Assembly (NCBI RefSeq): GCF_022968795.1
Contig: NZ_JALJRB010000014.1
Coordinates: 1-64,000 of the forward strand
From: Desulfatitalea alkaliphila
Lineage (GTDB): Bacteria; Desulfobacterota; Desulfobacteria; Desulfobacterales; Desulfosarcinaceae
Reading direction: 5' to 3'
DNA length: 64,000 nucleotides
Shown: one piece after another, positions 44,719-53,544 of the stretch
Position numbering within the stretch: the stretch's first letter is position 1
How the letters are laid out: each line of letters begins with the position of its first letter
Notes under the pieces: model-generated
Seen by the model: the letters and a program-made list of their open reading frames with translations, nothing else
The model's database searches: none
What the model was told of the DNA's origin: nothing
Translations under genes and position numbers: made by a program

Positions 44719-45243
44719 GTGAACACCGTGGGTAGCGAACATGCGCTTGACTATTTTTATTCCCCTCCCGACCGCCTTGCACCCGGCATCCTGGATGCCA
44801 TATGCGATCTTGTAGCAGCGGGCGGCTCTGTGTCAATGACATTTGTACGCGCCAACCTGGAAAGGGCTTTTCTGATCGGCTATGTCAAAGACGGCGATGA
44901 GATCGTCGGCTGTTCGAGTCTCAAGCACCCGCGGCCGGAGTTTCTCGCAACGGTTCGGGAGCAGACAGGTATCGACCTTGCGAACTATTTGGAACGCGGC
45001 TACACTTCGGTCAAGCCCGAATATCGAAAAAGGGGTATCGGTTCCACTTTGTTGGCCGGCTTGACATCACGCATCGGGGAGCGGAAACTGTTTTCGGTGA
45101 TCGGTGAAGACAACATCGGCGGCAGGAAAATCGCCTTGAACAATCGCACCAAGCGGGTTGCGGTGTATCAGAGCAGGAAAACAGGCAAAAAGCTGGGCAT
45201 CTGGATACCCGAGTGGATGCTGGAAGACGGGGTTGACCGTTGA
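44719..45243 (+). CDS. GNAT-family N-acetyltransferase
   Basis: A 174-residue acyl-CoA-dependent transferase. The core has GYTSVKPEYRKRGIGSTLL, whose R-K-R-G-I-G is the acetyl-CoA pyrophosphate-binding motif A, preceded by DEIVGCSSLKHPRP. GTG 44719 is chosen because AAGGAGG lies seven bases upstream; the in-frame ATG at 44692 has no ribosome site. The following ATP-grasp gene overlaps its stop (TGATG), so the two are coupled. GNAT/ATP-grasp pairs are a known pattern in synthesis of acylated amino-acid amides and small peptides; the substrate here is unknown. Confidence 0.87.
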   Translation: MNTVGSEHALDYFYSPPDRLAPGILDAICDLVAAGGSVSMTFVRANLERAFLIGYVKDGDEIVGCSSLKHPRPEFLATVREQTGIDLANYLERGYTSVKPEYRKRGIGSTLLAGLTSRIGERKLFSVIGEDNIGGRKIALNNRTKRVAVYQSRKTGKKLGIWIPEWMLEDGVDR

Positions 45244-46148
45244 TGGACATCGGCGTGCTGACTGTAAAGGACGAGGGGTATCACCCGAACCGTCGGCTCA
45301 AGGAAGCCGCCATGGCCAGGGGGTTCTCATTGGCCCTGATCGATCCGCGCAAGGTTACAGCCGGCATCGACAAAGGAAGGTTACGCATCGGCGGTCTGCC
45401 CGGTGGCCAGCTGCCCGGGGTGATCCTGCCGCGTCAGGGCTCCCAGATCAGCAACGCGAGCATTGTCGTGCTGGCTCATCTGCAGGTGGCGGGAATTCCA
45501 ATGGTCAACGCCCTTGCATCGGTTTTGACGGCCAAGAACAAGTTTGCCACGCTGCAGGTGCTGGCCGCAAATGGTGTTCGCGTGCCCGATTCGATTTTTG
45601 TCAATTCAGATGAGGCGTTTTTTCGCGCCGTGGAAACCCTCGGGGGGTACCCCATGGTTTGCAAGAAGACGTCCGGTCGAAAAGGTCGGGAAGTGTTTTT
45701 GGCGGAGAATCCGATATCGGCCCAAGAGATCATCAATGCGCATCTTGATTCGGGTGGTGATGGTCTGATTCTGCAGCGGTTCATCCCCCCCGGGAATGGG
45801 CGCAGGGACTTTCGCGTAATGGTCATTGGCGGCACAGTGGCCGCGGCAATGCAGATGACCGTGCCCGAAGGTGATTTTCGGTCCAATTTCGGCCTGTCCG
45901 GCAGCAGCCGGCCCGCCGTGCTTGCCGAAGCGGCCAAAGAGACGGCCATTCAATGCGCCCGGGCAACAGGGCTTGGCATTGCCGGGGTCGATCTCATCGA
46001 AACCGACACCAATGGTATATTCGCCATCGAGGCGAATTACGCGCCGGGCTTCAAGGGGTTGGAAATGGCCACCGGTTTGGATATCGCGACCATGATCATT
46101 GATTTTGCGGCCACTTTCCTGAGCCGAAACAAGTCGAGGACCGGTTGA
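45243..46148 (+). CDS. ATP-grasp ligase, RimK-like
   Basis: A 301-residue ATP-grasp enzyme. The ATP-binding segment GYPMVCKKTSGRKGREVFL, the GDGLILQRFIPPG and DFRVMVIGG strands, and the metal-binding IFAIEANYAPGFKG match the RimK/LysX branch, which attaches amino acids to carboxylates of peptides, proteins or carriers. It overlaps the GNAT gene by one base and precedes the PP-loop gene by 29 bases. Together with the GshB-like enzyme in the divergent operon the locus has two amide-forming ligases. No ribosomal S6 or LysW carrier gene is adjacent. Confidence 0.88.
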   Translation: MDIGVLTVKDEGYHPNRRLKEAAMARGFSLALIDPRKVTAGIDKGRLRIGGLPGGQLPGVILPRQGSQISNASIVVLAHLQVAGIPMVNALASVLTAKNKFATLQVLAANGVRVPDSIFVNSDEAFFRAVETLGGYPMVCKKTSGRKGREVFLAENPISAQEIINAHLDSGGDGLILQRFIPPGNGRRDFRVMVIGGTVAAAMQMTVPEGDFRSNFGLSGSSRPAVLAEAAKETAIQCARATGLGIAGVDLIETDTNGIFAIEANYAPGFKGLEMATGLDIATMIIDFAATFLSRNKSRTG

Positions 46149-46177
46149 TATAACGGGCCTACAAGTGCAGGGGTAAT

Positions 46178-47320
46178 ATGCGTATCTCGAACTTCAACCT
46201 GACTGAGGCGGACCATCGCTTTCGAACCAGCGCAACGGTTGTCTGGGAGGACAGTGATCGGCCGGAAAAAGAGATCTTTATCGAAACCACCGCGCCCAAT
46301 GCCGGCGCCCTTTCCGTCAATCCCCACGCATTTCTGGTGGGTTGCCTGATTCCCGCGATCCATCTGGGAGAAAAACGAATCGCCATTAGCGGCAGCATCT
46401 GCCCCGGGTTGATGGAGGGGTTGACATCGGCCATGGCCCTGATGCGGGTGTGGTCCAACGGCGCCATGCAGCCGCTTGTCATCGAGCCTCAAAAGGTAAC
46501 TGAAAAACCAGGTATAGACAATCGGGGCCGTGCCGGAATGGTTTATTCCGGCGGCATCGATTCCATTGCCACACTTCGTGCCAATATGCTGCGCTACCCT
46601 GCCGAGCACCCCGGCGCCATCAAAGACTGTTTTTTCATTCACGGTTTCGACATCGGCGGGGTGGTGGCCCGGGGCATGAAGTACCACGTGTTCGACCGGG
46701 GACTCGCGGCAATGGAGCGCGTTACCACCGCGGCCGGTGTTGAAGCCATTCCCGTTTACACCAATATCAGGCATTTGTGCGATGACCGGGACCTGTGGCT
46801 GAACCGTTTTTTCGGGGCGGTGCTGGCGGCGGTGGGGCACGCTTTTTCCAAACGGGTCGACCTGTTTTGCATCGCCGCCTCTTATGATCTTGAAAACCTG
46901 GCACCTTGCGGCTCCCATCCCCTGCTCGATCCCCTCTATTCCAGTTTCGACCTGGCCATTGCCCACAAGGACGCCCATTTAAAGAGAATCGACAAACTTC
47001 GGCTCGTTGCGGACTGGGAGCCGGCCTTCCAGAATTTCAGGGTGTGTCTGGCCAACGTCGAGGACCGGTTAAACTGCGGCAAGTGCGAAAAATGCGTCAG
47101 GACCATGACCGGTCTGGTGGCCATAGAGGCATTGCACAAAACCAGTGCATTTGCGGCGGACGATGTCACGCCGGAAATGTTCGCGCCTTTCAGGATCGAC
47201 ATCCGGCACCGGGAACCATTTTATTTGGAACTCCTGCCGGCGCTCGAGAAGCAGGGCCGAATGGATTTGGTGAGCACCATTCGTTCAAAACTAAAGGGTC
47301 CGGCAACGAGCGCTTCTTAA
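46178..47320 (+). CDS. PP-loop ATP pyrophosphatase-like protein with CxxCxxC knuckle
   Basis: A 380-residue protein. Residues 1-115 are an unassigned N-terminal domain. The PP-loop SGGIDS at 124-129 is the ATP-binding motif of the asparagine synthetase/QueC/ThiI (HUP) group, which activates a carboxylate or carbonyl as an adenylate. A C-terminal NCGKCEKCVRT segment supplies a CxxCxxC knuckle, usually a zinc site as in QueC or a tRNA-thiolation partner. No queuosine or tRNA-modification neighbours are present. Behind GNAT and ATP-grasp genes it may catalyse an additional amidation, thiolation or nitrile-type step on the same product. I cannot assign a family name. Confidence 0.8.
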   Translation: MRISNFNLTEADHRFRTSATVVWEDSDRPEKEIFIETTAPNAGALSVNPHAFLVGCLIPAIHLGEKRIAISGSICPGLMEGLTSAMALMRVWSNGAMQPLVIEPQKVTEKPGIDNRGRAGMVYSGGIDSIATLRANMLRYPAEHPGAIKDCFFIHGFDIGGVVARGMKYHVFDRGLAAMERVTTAAGVEAIPVYTNIRHLCDDRDLWLNRFFGAVLAAVGHAFSKRVDLFCIAASYDLENLAPCGSHPLLDPLYSSFDLAIAHKDAHLKRIDKLRLVADWEPAFQNFRVCLANVEDRLNCGKCEKCVRTMTGLVAIEALHKTSAFAADDVTPEMFAPFRIDIRHREPFYLELLPALEKQGRMDLVSTIRSKLKGPATSAS

Positions 47321-47485
47321 CGGGTGCCGCCTTTTTCTTGTAAGTTTTTTCCACTCAACGAGACCAAAGGTCACGGCGATATTGTTCCCTCTTCAAAAGG
47401 GCCGGGTATCTGAAACCGGCTTTACGGCTTTGGTGTGCCGGCAGACGGTTTGCCTTCTTGCGAGGTCATTATCCTGGATCGTTTG

Positions 47486-47514
47486 TTGACAATGTGCGCC
47501 AAGCTCACAATCAT
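47486..47514 (+). promoter_or_regulatory. Candidate promoter of the nucleotide cyclase gene
   Basis: TTGACA (47486-47491) is consensus; a weak -10 AATCAT (47509-47514) follows after exactly 17 bases. It lies about 35 bases upstream of the cyclase start in a 230-base intergenic region, so the cyclase may be transcribed separately from the PP-loop gene. The poor -10 leaves this tentative. Confidence 0.4.
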
Positions 47515-47550
47515 TAAACCTTAACCGCAACGCTCATTGGAATAGTGCGC

Positions 47551-49005
47551 ATGGAAAACGAAAGTTCAGACCCGCCAGGAAAGCCTTCGGCCGGTATTCC
47601 CGGTATTCGCTACATCTTGGTAGCCGGCGTCTTCTGGCGTATTCTCATCATAGAGGCGGTCCTACTGGTGGGTTCGGTGTTGTATCGGATGGTTTCCGAG
47701 AATGCCGGCCCCGTGGAGTTGTTCTGGTACGCGGTGCGCATTGTTTTGCTGGTGATCATCATCCTGCTGTTCATGATGATCACCTTGCGACGGTTTCTGG
47801 AGAAAAAAATCATTCAACCCCTGGAGGCCGTTTCGGCCGCCAACTTGCGATTGGATGTGGCCAATCCCCAAGTGGACAACATTCCCCTGGATGCCGATGC
47901 CGCCCTTGAGATACGGGATATCGTCAAAACGCGCTCGAAGATGCTCGATGCCCTCATCAAGGTCTCCCAGCAACGATTGAACCTGGTCAATTTTATCAGG
48001 GACACCTTTGGCCGCTATCTGTCCCGGAGCATTGTAAACGAGATTCTGGAATCCCCAAACGGCCGCAACATCGGTGGCCGGCGCCAGACAGTGACCGTAT
48101 TGATGTCCGATTTAAGAGGCTTTTCAGACCTTTCCGACGATCGGGACCCGGAGGAAATGGTACGGATCCTCAACCGCTACCTTGAAACGATGACAAAGGT
48201 GATTCACGATTATGAGGGTGTAATCGACGAGTTTATCGGGGATGCCATTCTCACTGTATTCGGTATTCCCGAACCCAGACCGGACGACTCGCTGCGTGCC
48301 GTGGCATGTGCGCTGGACATGCAGCGGGCACTTGCCCATTTGAATCGTCAGATGGTGCAGGAGGGGCTGCCCACGCTGGAAATGGGGATCGGTATCAACA
48401 CGGGCGCGGTGGTGGTGGGGAACTTGGGGTCCGAAGCCAGAACCAAGTACGGCCTGGTCGGCTCTGTGGTGAATGTCGCTTCACGGATCGAATCCAATAC
48501 GGTCGGCGGGCAGGTGCTGGTGGGCGAGGCCACCTACGATCAAGTGCGGGGCAAGGTGACCGCCCAGTCGCCCATGACGGTTATGATGAAGGGTTTCAAA
48601 AAACCGTTGGTCTGTTACCCGGTAACGGCCGTTGGAGCGCCCTACGATATCGCTTTGCCCGAAATTGATGAGCACCGCGAGGCGCGCCAGGAGATTCGGT
48701 TGCCCTTGGCGCTTTGGCGCCTGGAGGGCAAGAAAGTGGCTTCTGAAACCATTTCAGGAGAGACACGTTATCTCGGGGAATCGAGCTTGGAAATCGATAT
48801 TCCGGTCCGCCTGGAACCCCTGACCGATGTGAAGCTGCAATTGGTCTTTTGTCAAGATGTGCACTGCTTTTCAGACATCTATGGCAAGGTGCTGGCGGTG
48901 GAAACGCAAAACGGACGGTTGCGCCACCGATTACGGGTAACTTACATGGTGCAGGACGACAGGGAGTTGCTGCGAAAATGGATTGCGGATGCCTCGCCCT
49001 CCTGA
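47551..49005 (+). CDS. Membrane-bound class III nucleotide cyclase with PilZ-like C-terminus
   Basis: A 484-residue protein. Two transmembrane helices (about 22-45 and 55-80) are followed by a linker and a class III cyclase domain (about 160-340). Both metal Asp residues (LMSDLRGFS and IGDAILTVFG) and the transition-state Asn/Arg (VNVASRIES) are present. The purine-specifying Lys of adenylate cyclases is Glu here (DEFIGD), as in guanylate cyclases. The second specificity position reads YGLVGS, matching neither class, and the usual GD before xVN is GS. cAMP versus cGMP is therefore open. Residues about 375-475 (LPLALWRLEGKK...) look PilZ-like. The GTG at 47545 is an alternative start. The cyclic-nucleotide-binding transporter fusion is the obvious local receptor. 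Confidence 0.85.
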   Translation: MENESSDPPGKPSAGIPGIRYILVAGVFWRILIIEAVLLVGSVLYRMVSENAGPVELFWYAVRIVLLVIIILLFMMITLRRFLEKKIIQPLEAVSAANLRLDVANPQVDNIPLDADAALEIRDIVKTRSKMLDALIKVSQQRLNLVNFIRDTFGRYLSRSIVNEILESPNGRNIGGRRQTVTVLMSDLRGFSDLSDDRDPEEMVRILNRYLETMTKVIHDYEGVIDEFIGDAILTVFGIPEPRPDDSLRAVACALDMQRALAHLNRQMVQEGLPTLEMGIGINTGAVVVGNLGSEARTKYGLVGSVVNVASRIESNTVGGQVLVGEATYDQVRGKVTAQSPMTVMMKGFKKPLVCYPVTAVGAPYDIALPEIDEHREARQEIRLPLALWRLEGKKVASETISGETRYLGESSLEIDIPVRLEPLTDVKLQLVFCQDVHCFSDIYGKVLAVETQNGRLRHRLRVTYMVQDDRELLRKWIADASPS

Positions 49006-49130
49006 CGCGCGACCGCGGCGCACCTATACGTCAGGATACCACCACCGGCCTTTGCTCCGGCAATGCGACCGCAGACACAGGCTGAATATTACTGGACCGC
49101 TTGCTGCCGCTGCAGACCAGAACGCCCCTT

Positions 49131-50477
49131 TTACTGCCCACTGAATTTCTGAAAAAGCCCCGTCACCATGACCAGGGCAATGGCGGCCGGGGCAATATAC
49201 TTGATCATGACGCCGAACCAGCGGCCAATCCTTATGTTGCCGGCGGGCCGGTTGGCCTCCCGGCACAATTCGCGGGCTGACCAGACATGACCTGCAAAAA
49301 ATGCTGTCAGCAGCCCCCCCAAGGGTAGGAGAAGGTTGCTGGCCAAAAAATCGTAGGTGTCCAGGATGTCCATGCCGAAAAACCGCACATGGCTCAGAAG
49401 GCTGTAGCCGAGGGTGCAGGGGATCCCGATGACAAAGATGGCCGCGCCCATGAGAAGGGACGCCTTGGGCCTGGACCACTGCTTTTCATCCACCAGCCAG
49501 GCGACGACCACTTCCAGCAGGGAGATGGCGGAAGTCAAGGCGGCCACGCCCAGCAGCAAGAAGAAGAGAACACCGAAAAGGCTGCCGCCGGGCATGGCCG
49601 CGAAGACGGCGGGCAGGGTGATGAAGGCCAGGCCGGGACCGGCCGCGGGGTCGAAGCCCAAAGCGAACACCGCCGGGAAAATGGCGAAGCCGGCGATGAC
49701 GGCGATGAGGGTGTCCAGGCCGACGACCCAGCCGGCGTTGTCGGGTATCGTGTGCTTTTCGCTGAGATAACTGCCGTAGGTGATCATGGCGCCCATGCCC
49801 AGGCTCAGGGTGAAGAAGGCTTGGCCGATGGCCGCCAGAAAGGTTTGGGCGGTCACCTCGTCGAAGCGCGGTGATAAATAGAAGGCGACACCCGCCCCGG
49901 CGCCGTCCAGTGTCAGGGAGCGGAGTACCAGGATGAGCAGGATGCCGAACAGGGCCGGCATGAGGATCCGCACCCAGCGCTGAATGCCCTTGATCACCCC
50001 GGCCACGATGATCCCCAGGGTCAACAGCATGAACAACGCGTGCCAGAAGATCGGAGGCCAGACGCTGCCGATGTGGCCCATGAAGGTGCCGGCAAAGTCC
50101 ATGTCCGGTGCAAAGCCCGCCACTGCTTTGAAAATATAGGCCAAGGCCCAGCCGGCCACAATGGAGTAAAAAGAGAGGATGACAAATCCGGCGCTGACCC
50201 CCATGGCCCCTATCAGCCACCAGGGTGTTCCCGGCGCCAGGGACAGAAACGCGCCCACGGGGTTGCGTTGGGTTTTGCGGCCGATGGTGATCTCGGTGAC
50301 GACCAAGGGGTAACCGATCATCACGATGGCCACCAGGTATATGAGCACGAAAGCCGCGCCGCCGTTGGTCCCGGTCACATAGGAAAACCGCCAGATGTTG
50401 CCCAGGCCAACGGCGGAACCCGCGGCCGCCAAAACAAAGGCCAAGCGGCTGGACCATTGTTCTCTGTGTCCGATCAT
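49131..50477 (-). CDS. Sodium:neurotransmitter symporter family (LeuT-like) transporter
   Basis: A 448-residue integral-membrane protein with about 11 helices. The N-terminal AAAGSAVGLGNIWRFSYV is the conserved helix 1 of NSS/SNF transporters with the unwound AVGLGNIWRF sodium- and substrate-binding segment; GGAAFVLIYL follows. Family members import amino acids with Na+. Neighbouring genes on both sides are on the other strand, so it is monocistronic. ATG 50477 is six bases after GAGG. Confidence 0.92.
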   Translation of the reverse strand: MIGHREQWSSRLAFVLAAAGSAVGLGNIWRFSYVTGTNGGAAFVLIYLVAIVMIGYPLVVTEITIGRKTQRNPVGAFLSLAPGTPWWLIGAMGVSAGFVILSFYSIVAGWALAYIFKAVAGFAPDMDFAGTFMGHIGSVWPPIFWHALFMLLTLGIIVAGVIKGIQRWVRILMPALFGILLILVLRSLTLDGAGAGVAFYLSPRFDEVTAQTFLAAIGQAFFTLSLGMGAMITYGSYLSEKHTIPDNAGWVVGLDTLIAVIAGFAIFPAVFALGFDPAAGPGLAFITLPAVFAAMPGGSLFGVLFFLLLGVAALTSAISLLEVVVAWLVDEKQWSRPKASLLMGAAIFVIGIPCTLGYSLLSHVRFFGMDILDTYDFLASNLLLPLGGLLTAFFAGHVWSARELCREANRPAGNIRIGRWFGVMIKYIAPAAIALVMVTGLFQKFSGQ

Positions 50478-50791
50478 ATAAGACCTCGCAAGTATCCGTT
50501 CAATTTTCGTGGCAGGACAGCCGATGCAATTGTCGCCGCTGATCCATCGCTGGTCGCAGCGCGTGTGCCGGCATCAAGTGCACTATAAAACATCACATGC
50601 CGATGTCATTTACTGGACCGGACCGCTGACGATCATCGACAATCACCGTTGCCCGCCGGAATTGCTGTGGCCGGGGCGGCCGTGTCAAGTTGTTTGACAT
50701 AATGATGAATAGCAATGTACAACAATGATTAACAATTTTATCACCGCTCTGATGTTCGGCGGGAAATCACCTTGCGAGGGAACATCGTACC
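50478..50791. promoter_or_regulatory. Divergent intergenic region with inverted repeat and candidate promoter
   Basis: No gene is seen. TGTCAA-GTTGT-TTGACA at 50683-50699 is a perfect six-base inverted repeat whose right arm could serve as a -35, with TACAAC at 50718-50723 as a weak -10 after 18 bases, in front of the DcmR-like regulator. An operator overlapping the -35 fits autorepression, but this is tentative. The stretch 50690-50750 is strongly A/T-rich. Confidence 0.4.
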
Positions 50792-51556
50792 ATGAAGCAA
50801 TTGCTCAACATCCATCAAGCAGCTCGTTTTTTGAACGTTTCGGAAATGACCGTGCGACGGTGGACCAACGCGGGCGATTTGCGTTGCTATCGCATCGGCG
50901 CGAGGCGTGCCAGGCGTTTCAAAATCGAGGATCTCGTCGCCTACCTCGAGGTGCGGGACCAGCCGGTGTCGCCGCCCGTCGGCGTGCCGTTGGGTTACAA
51001 CGGCCTGCAAGCGCCGGAAGGCACTCACCTTGCACACTTTCCCATGGATGCTTTCGAGGCGCTGGATCTTGCCGTGGGGTATATTTGCAATGGCCTGTCC
51101 AGTCATGAGACGGTTTGTGTCGTGGCACCTGATAATCGCATGGGACAGATTGTGCAGCGCATGCGGTCGAGCGGTGTGGACCCCGCGGCCTGCCGGCATT
51201 CCGGAGACTGTTTTTTTTCCGAGGGGATGGACACGCCAACGGGTCAGGCGCGCTTCTTGGCGGAGGTTGCCGAACGAACCGGGCAGCGCCTCAGGGTCTT
51301 CGGCGACATGGCCTGGGCCAAGGAAAAGGGTTGGGGTGCGCAAGAGTTGCGCGAGCTGGAGGATTTGGTCAATGCCGCGTCGTCGCGGGCAGCAGGGAAT
51401 CTTTATTTGTGCCAATATGCCCTGGATTGCTTCTCCGGGCAAGAGGCCCTGATGGCCATGGAAACCCACAGTCATTGTATTTACCGTGGTTTGCTCAATC
51501 ATAGCCCATATCATTTTCCGTTAGGGATTCATGGATTCTCCGACCATGGGTCATAA
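50792..51556 (+). CDS. DcmR-like regulator: excisionase/MerR-type HTH plus MEDS sensory domain
   Basis: A 254-residue protein. The N-terminal helix-turn-helix (LLNIHQAARFLNVSEMTVRRWTNAGDLRCYRIG) is of the excisionase/MerR type. Residues about 80-245 resemble the MEDS (methanogen/methylotroph DcmR sensory) domain: HLAHFPMD near its start, ETVCVVAPDN, the FFSEG segment and RLRVFGDMAW. DcmR represses dichloromethane dehalogenase genes in methylotrophs; ligands of other members are mostly unknown. It precedes the TVP38/radical SAM/importer group by about 100 bases and is a plausible regulator of it. Confidence 0.83.
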   Translation: MKQLLNIHQAARFLNVSEMTVRRWTNAGDLRCYRIGARRARRFKIEDLVAYLEVRDQPVSPPVGVPLGYNGLQAPEGTHLAHFPMDAFEALDLAVGYICNGLSSHETVCVVAPDNRMGQIVQRMRSSGVDPAACRHSGDCFFSEGMDTPTGQARFLAEVAERTGQRLRVFGDMAWAKEKGWGAQELRELEDLVNAASSRAAGNLYLCQYALDCFSGQEALMAMETHSHCIYRGLLNHSPYHFPLGIHGFSDHGS

Positions 51557-51657
51557 ACTGTCCGCCATGCCTGTTCTGTTGATGACCATTCAGGACAGCT
51601 GCCTCCGGGGCGCGACTTTTTTACGGGTGGCAACGGCTGAGCAAAGGTTGAGAAGCC

Positions 51658-52389
51658 ATGACACTGCAAAAAAACAATAGATGGGTTGGCAAGGCGGCCT
51701 TGGCCGCACTCATCATTGCCGTCCTTTTCGCATTACGATATTTCGAGTTGGGGCAATATCTCTCCCTGGACTATCTGAAGGCGTCCCAAGAGAAATTCCA
51801 CCAGCTATACCAGTCCCATTGGTTCGCCGTGATCGCCGCCTACATGGGCGTCTATATCGTTGTCACGGCCCTCTCTTTGCCCGGTGCGGCGGTAATGACC
51901 TTGGCCGGCGGCGCGATGTTCGGACTGCTCGTGGGCAGCGTGGTGGTATCCTTTGCCAGCACCATCGGCGCCACGCTGGCTTGTGCCGTTTCCCGTTTTC
52001 TGCTGCGGGATTGGGTACAGGCCAAATTCGGCGGGAAACTGGCGGCCGTCAATGCCGGCATCGAAAAAGAGGGCGCCTTCTACCTTTTCTCCCTTCGACT
52101 GGTGCCGATTTTCCCATTTTTTGTCATCAACCTGGTGATGGGGCTCACGCCCATCCGGCTGTTCACCTTTTTCTGGGTGTCGCAGATCGGTATGCTGGCC
52201 GGTACCGTGGTCTATGTCAATGCCGGCCGGCAGTTGGCCCGGATCGATTCGGTGTCCGGCATCCTGTCTCCCGGCGTGCTGATCTCCTTTGCTGTTCTGG
52301 GATTATTTCCGATCACCGTGAAAAAGTTGCTGATGTTATACAATCGCAAGTCCGGGAAGGCGGAGAAAAGCGTGTCGTCAACACCATAG
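51658..52389 (+). CDS. TVP38/TMEM64 (DedA/SNARE-associated) family membrane protein
   Basis: A 243-residue integral-membrane protein. Hydrophobic segments surround the family core (LSLPGAAVMTLAGGAMFGLLVGSVVVSFASTIGA and the later FSLRLVPIFPFFVINLVMGLT). Family members are thought to scramble or transport lipids or help membrane homeostasis. They are often found beside MerA-like flavoprotein reductases and DUF547 proteins, both of which occur further down this group. It is followed 24 bases later by the radical SAM gene. Confidence 0.9.
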   Translation: MTLQKNNRWVGKAALAALIIAVLFALRYFELGQYLSLDYLKASQEKFHQLYQSHWFAVIAAYMGVYIVVTALSLPGAAVMTLAGGAMFGLLVGSVVVSFASTIGATLACAVSRFLLRDWVQAKFGGKLAAVNAGIEKEGAFYLFSLRLVPIFPFFVINLVMGLTPIRLFTFFWVSQIGMLAGTVVYVNAGRQLARIDSVSGILSPGVLISFAVLGLFPITVKKLLMLYNRKSGKAEKSVSSTP

Positions 52390-52413
52390 GCCGACAAGAA
52401 AGGGTTTTGACAA

Positions 52414-53448
52414 ATGAAAAGTAACTTCGCACCTCGCTTGGAAGAAATTCTGCTCAAAGCTGAAGAGATGACGCCCCTGACGCGCGATGAGGCACTGGCG
52501 TTGATGCGTGTGGAACTGCACTCGACGGCCTGCTATGCCCTGATGGCGACTGCCAATCGAATGTCGCGGTCGCGGTTCGGCGGCAAGGGGGAAAACCATT
52601 TTCACATCGGGCTCAATGTCGAGCCCTGCCCCTTGGATTGCCGGTTTTGCAGCCTGACGCGCAAGGCCGGCATCTTCAAGGAGAAAATCGAATTTCCATT
52701 GGACCAGGTGGTGGCTTGGGCCCGCCAGGCGGAAGCCCACGGCGCCGATGCGCTGAACCTGATGACCACCGGCACCTATCCCTTCGAGCGGCTGCTCGAG
52801 GTCGGCCGGACGTTGGGCAAGACGGTTGCCGTGCCCCTGGTGGCCAACACCCGGGACATCTCCCATCGCGAAGGGGAGGCGCTGCTGGCGGCGGGATTCG
52901 TTGGCGCATACCACGCGGTGCGCCTCGGCGAGGGGCGGGACACCCCCTTGGACCGGGAAAAGCGGATCAAAACCATTCGTGTTTTCAAGGATGTCGGCTT
53001 GCAGTGGATGAATTGCGTGGAGCCGGTGGGGCCGGAGCATTCGGCCGAAGAGATCGTGGATCTGATGTTTTTGGCCCGTGACAATGGGGCCACCTACAGC
53101 GGCGTCATGCGGCGCATCAATTTCCCGGGCTCCCCCATGGCGGGCTTCGGCATGATCAGCGAACTGGAAATGGCCCGCCTGGTGGCCGTCAGCCGCCTGG
53201 TCATGGGGGATGTGCCCAAGGCGCACTGCACCCACGAACCCCATGCCGCATCCTTGATGGCCGGCGCCAACCTCTTTTTCCCCGAAGTGGGGTCCAGCCC
53301 GAGAGATGGTGCCGCCGATACCGCCAAGGGCCGCGGCACCGGTATCGAGGCTTGCCGGCGCCTGCAATTGGAGATGGAGTGGGATCCGGGGCTGCCGACC
53401 AACTGTTTTTCTTCCCTTGCTGAACGGGATGGGCGCTTGGCGAAGTGA
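52414..53448 (+). CDS. Radical SAM enzyme, BioB/HydE-like with BATS-type C-terminus
   Basis: A 344-residue radical SAM protein. The cluster motif C72-x3-C76-x2-C79 (PCPLDCRFCS) binds the 4Fe-4S/AdoMet centre. The RVELHSTACYALMATANRMSR opening and the C-terminal GANLFFPEVGSSPRD resemble biotin synthase-like enzymes with a BATS domain. No bioA, bioD or bioF neighbour exists, so biotin synthesis is not indicated. The importer genes begin 96 bases downstream in the same direction, suggesting that it acts on, or makes, a compound handled by that importer. The substrate is unknown. Confidence 0.87.
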   Translation: MKSNFAPRLEEILLKAEEMTPLTRDEALALMRVELHSTACYALMATANRMSRSRFGGKGENHFHIGLNVEPCPLDCRFCSLTRKAGIFKEKIEFPLDQVVAWARQAEAHGADALNLMTTGTYPFERLLEVGRTLGKTVAVPLVANTRDISHREGEALLAAGFVGAYHAVRLGEGRDTPLDREKRIKTIRVFKDVGLQWMNCVEPVGPEHSAEEIVDLMFLARDNGATYSGVMRRINFPGSPMAGFGMISELEMARLVAVSRLVMGDVPKAHCTHEPHAASLMAGANLFFPEVGSSPRDGAADTAKGRGTGIEACRRLQLEMEWDPGLPTNCFSSLAERDGRLAK

Positions 53449-53544
53449 TTGTGATGGGGCCGAAAACCTTTGCAACCGCAGCAGGCGTGCCGGCGGGGTG
53501 TTCGACCAAGCGCTTGTAGCGGCGAAGTTGAAAGGGGGGCGCAC

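Noticed and set aside
47401-47423. GCCGG/CCGGC hairpin followed by TTT after the PP-loop gene
   Set aside because: Five-base stem with a nine-base loop is too weak to call a terminator.
50473-50505. TTGAAC-N17-TATATG promoter on the minus strand before the Na+ symporter
   Set aside because: The would-be -10 overlaps the gene's own start codon, so a transcript from it would lack the start; treated as coincidence.
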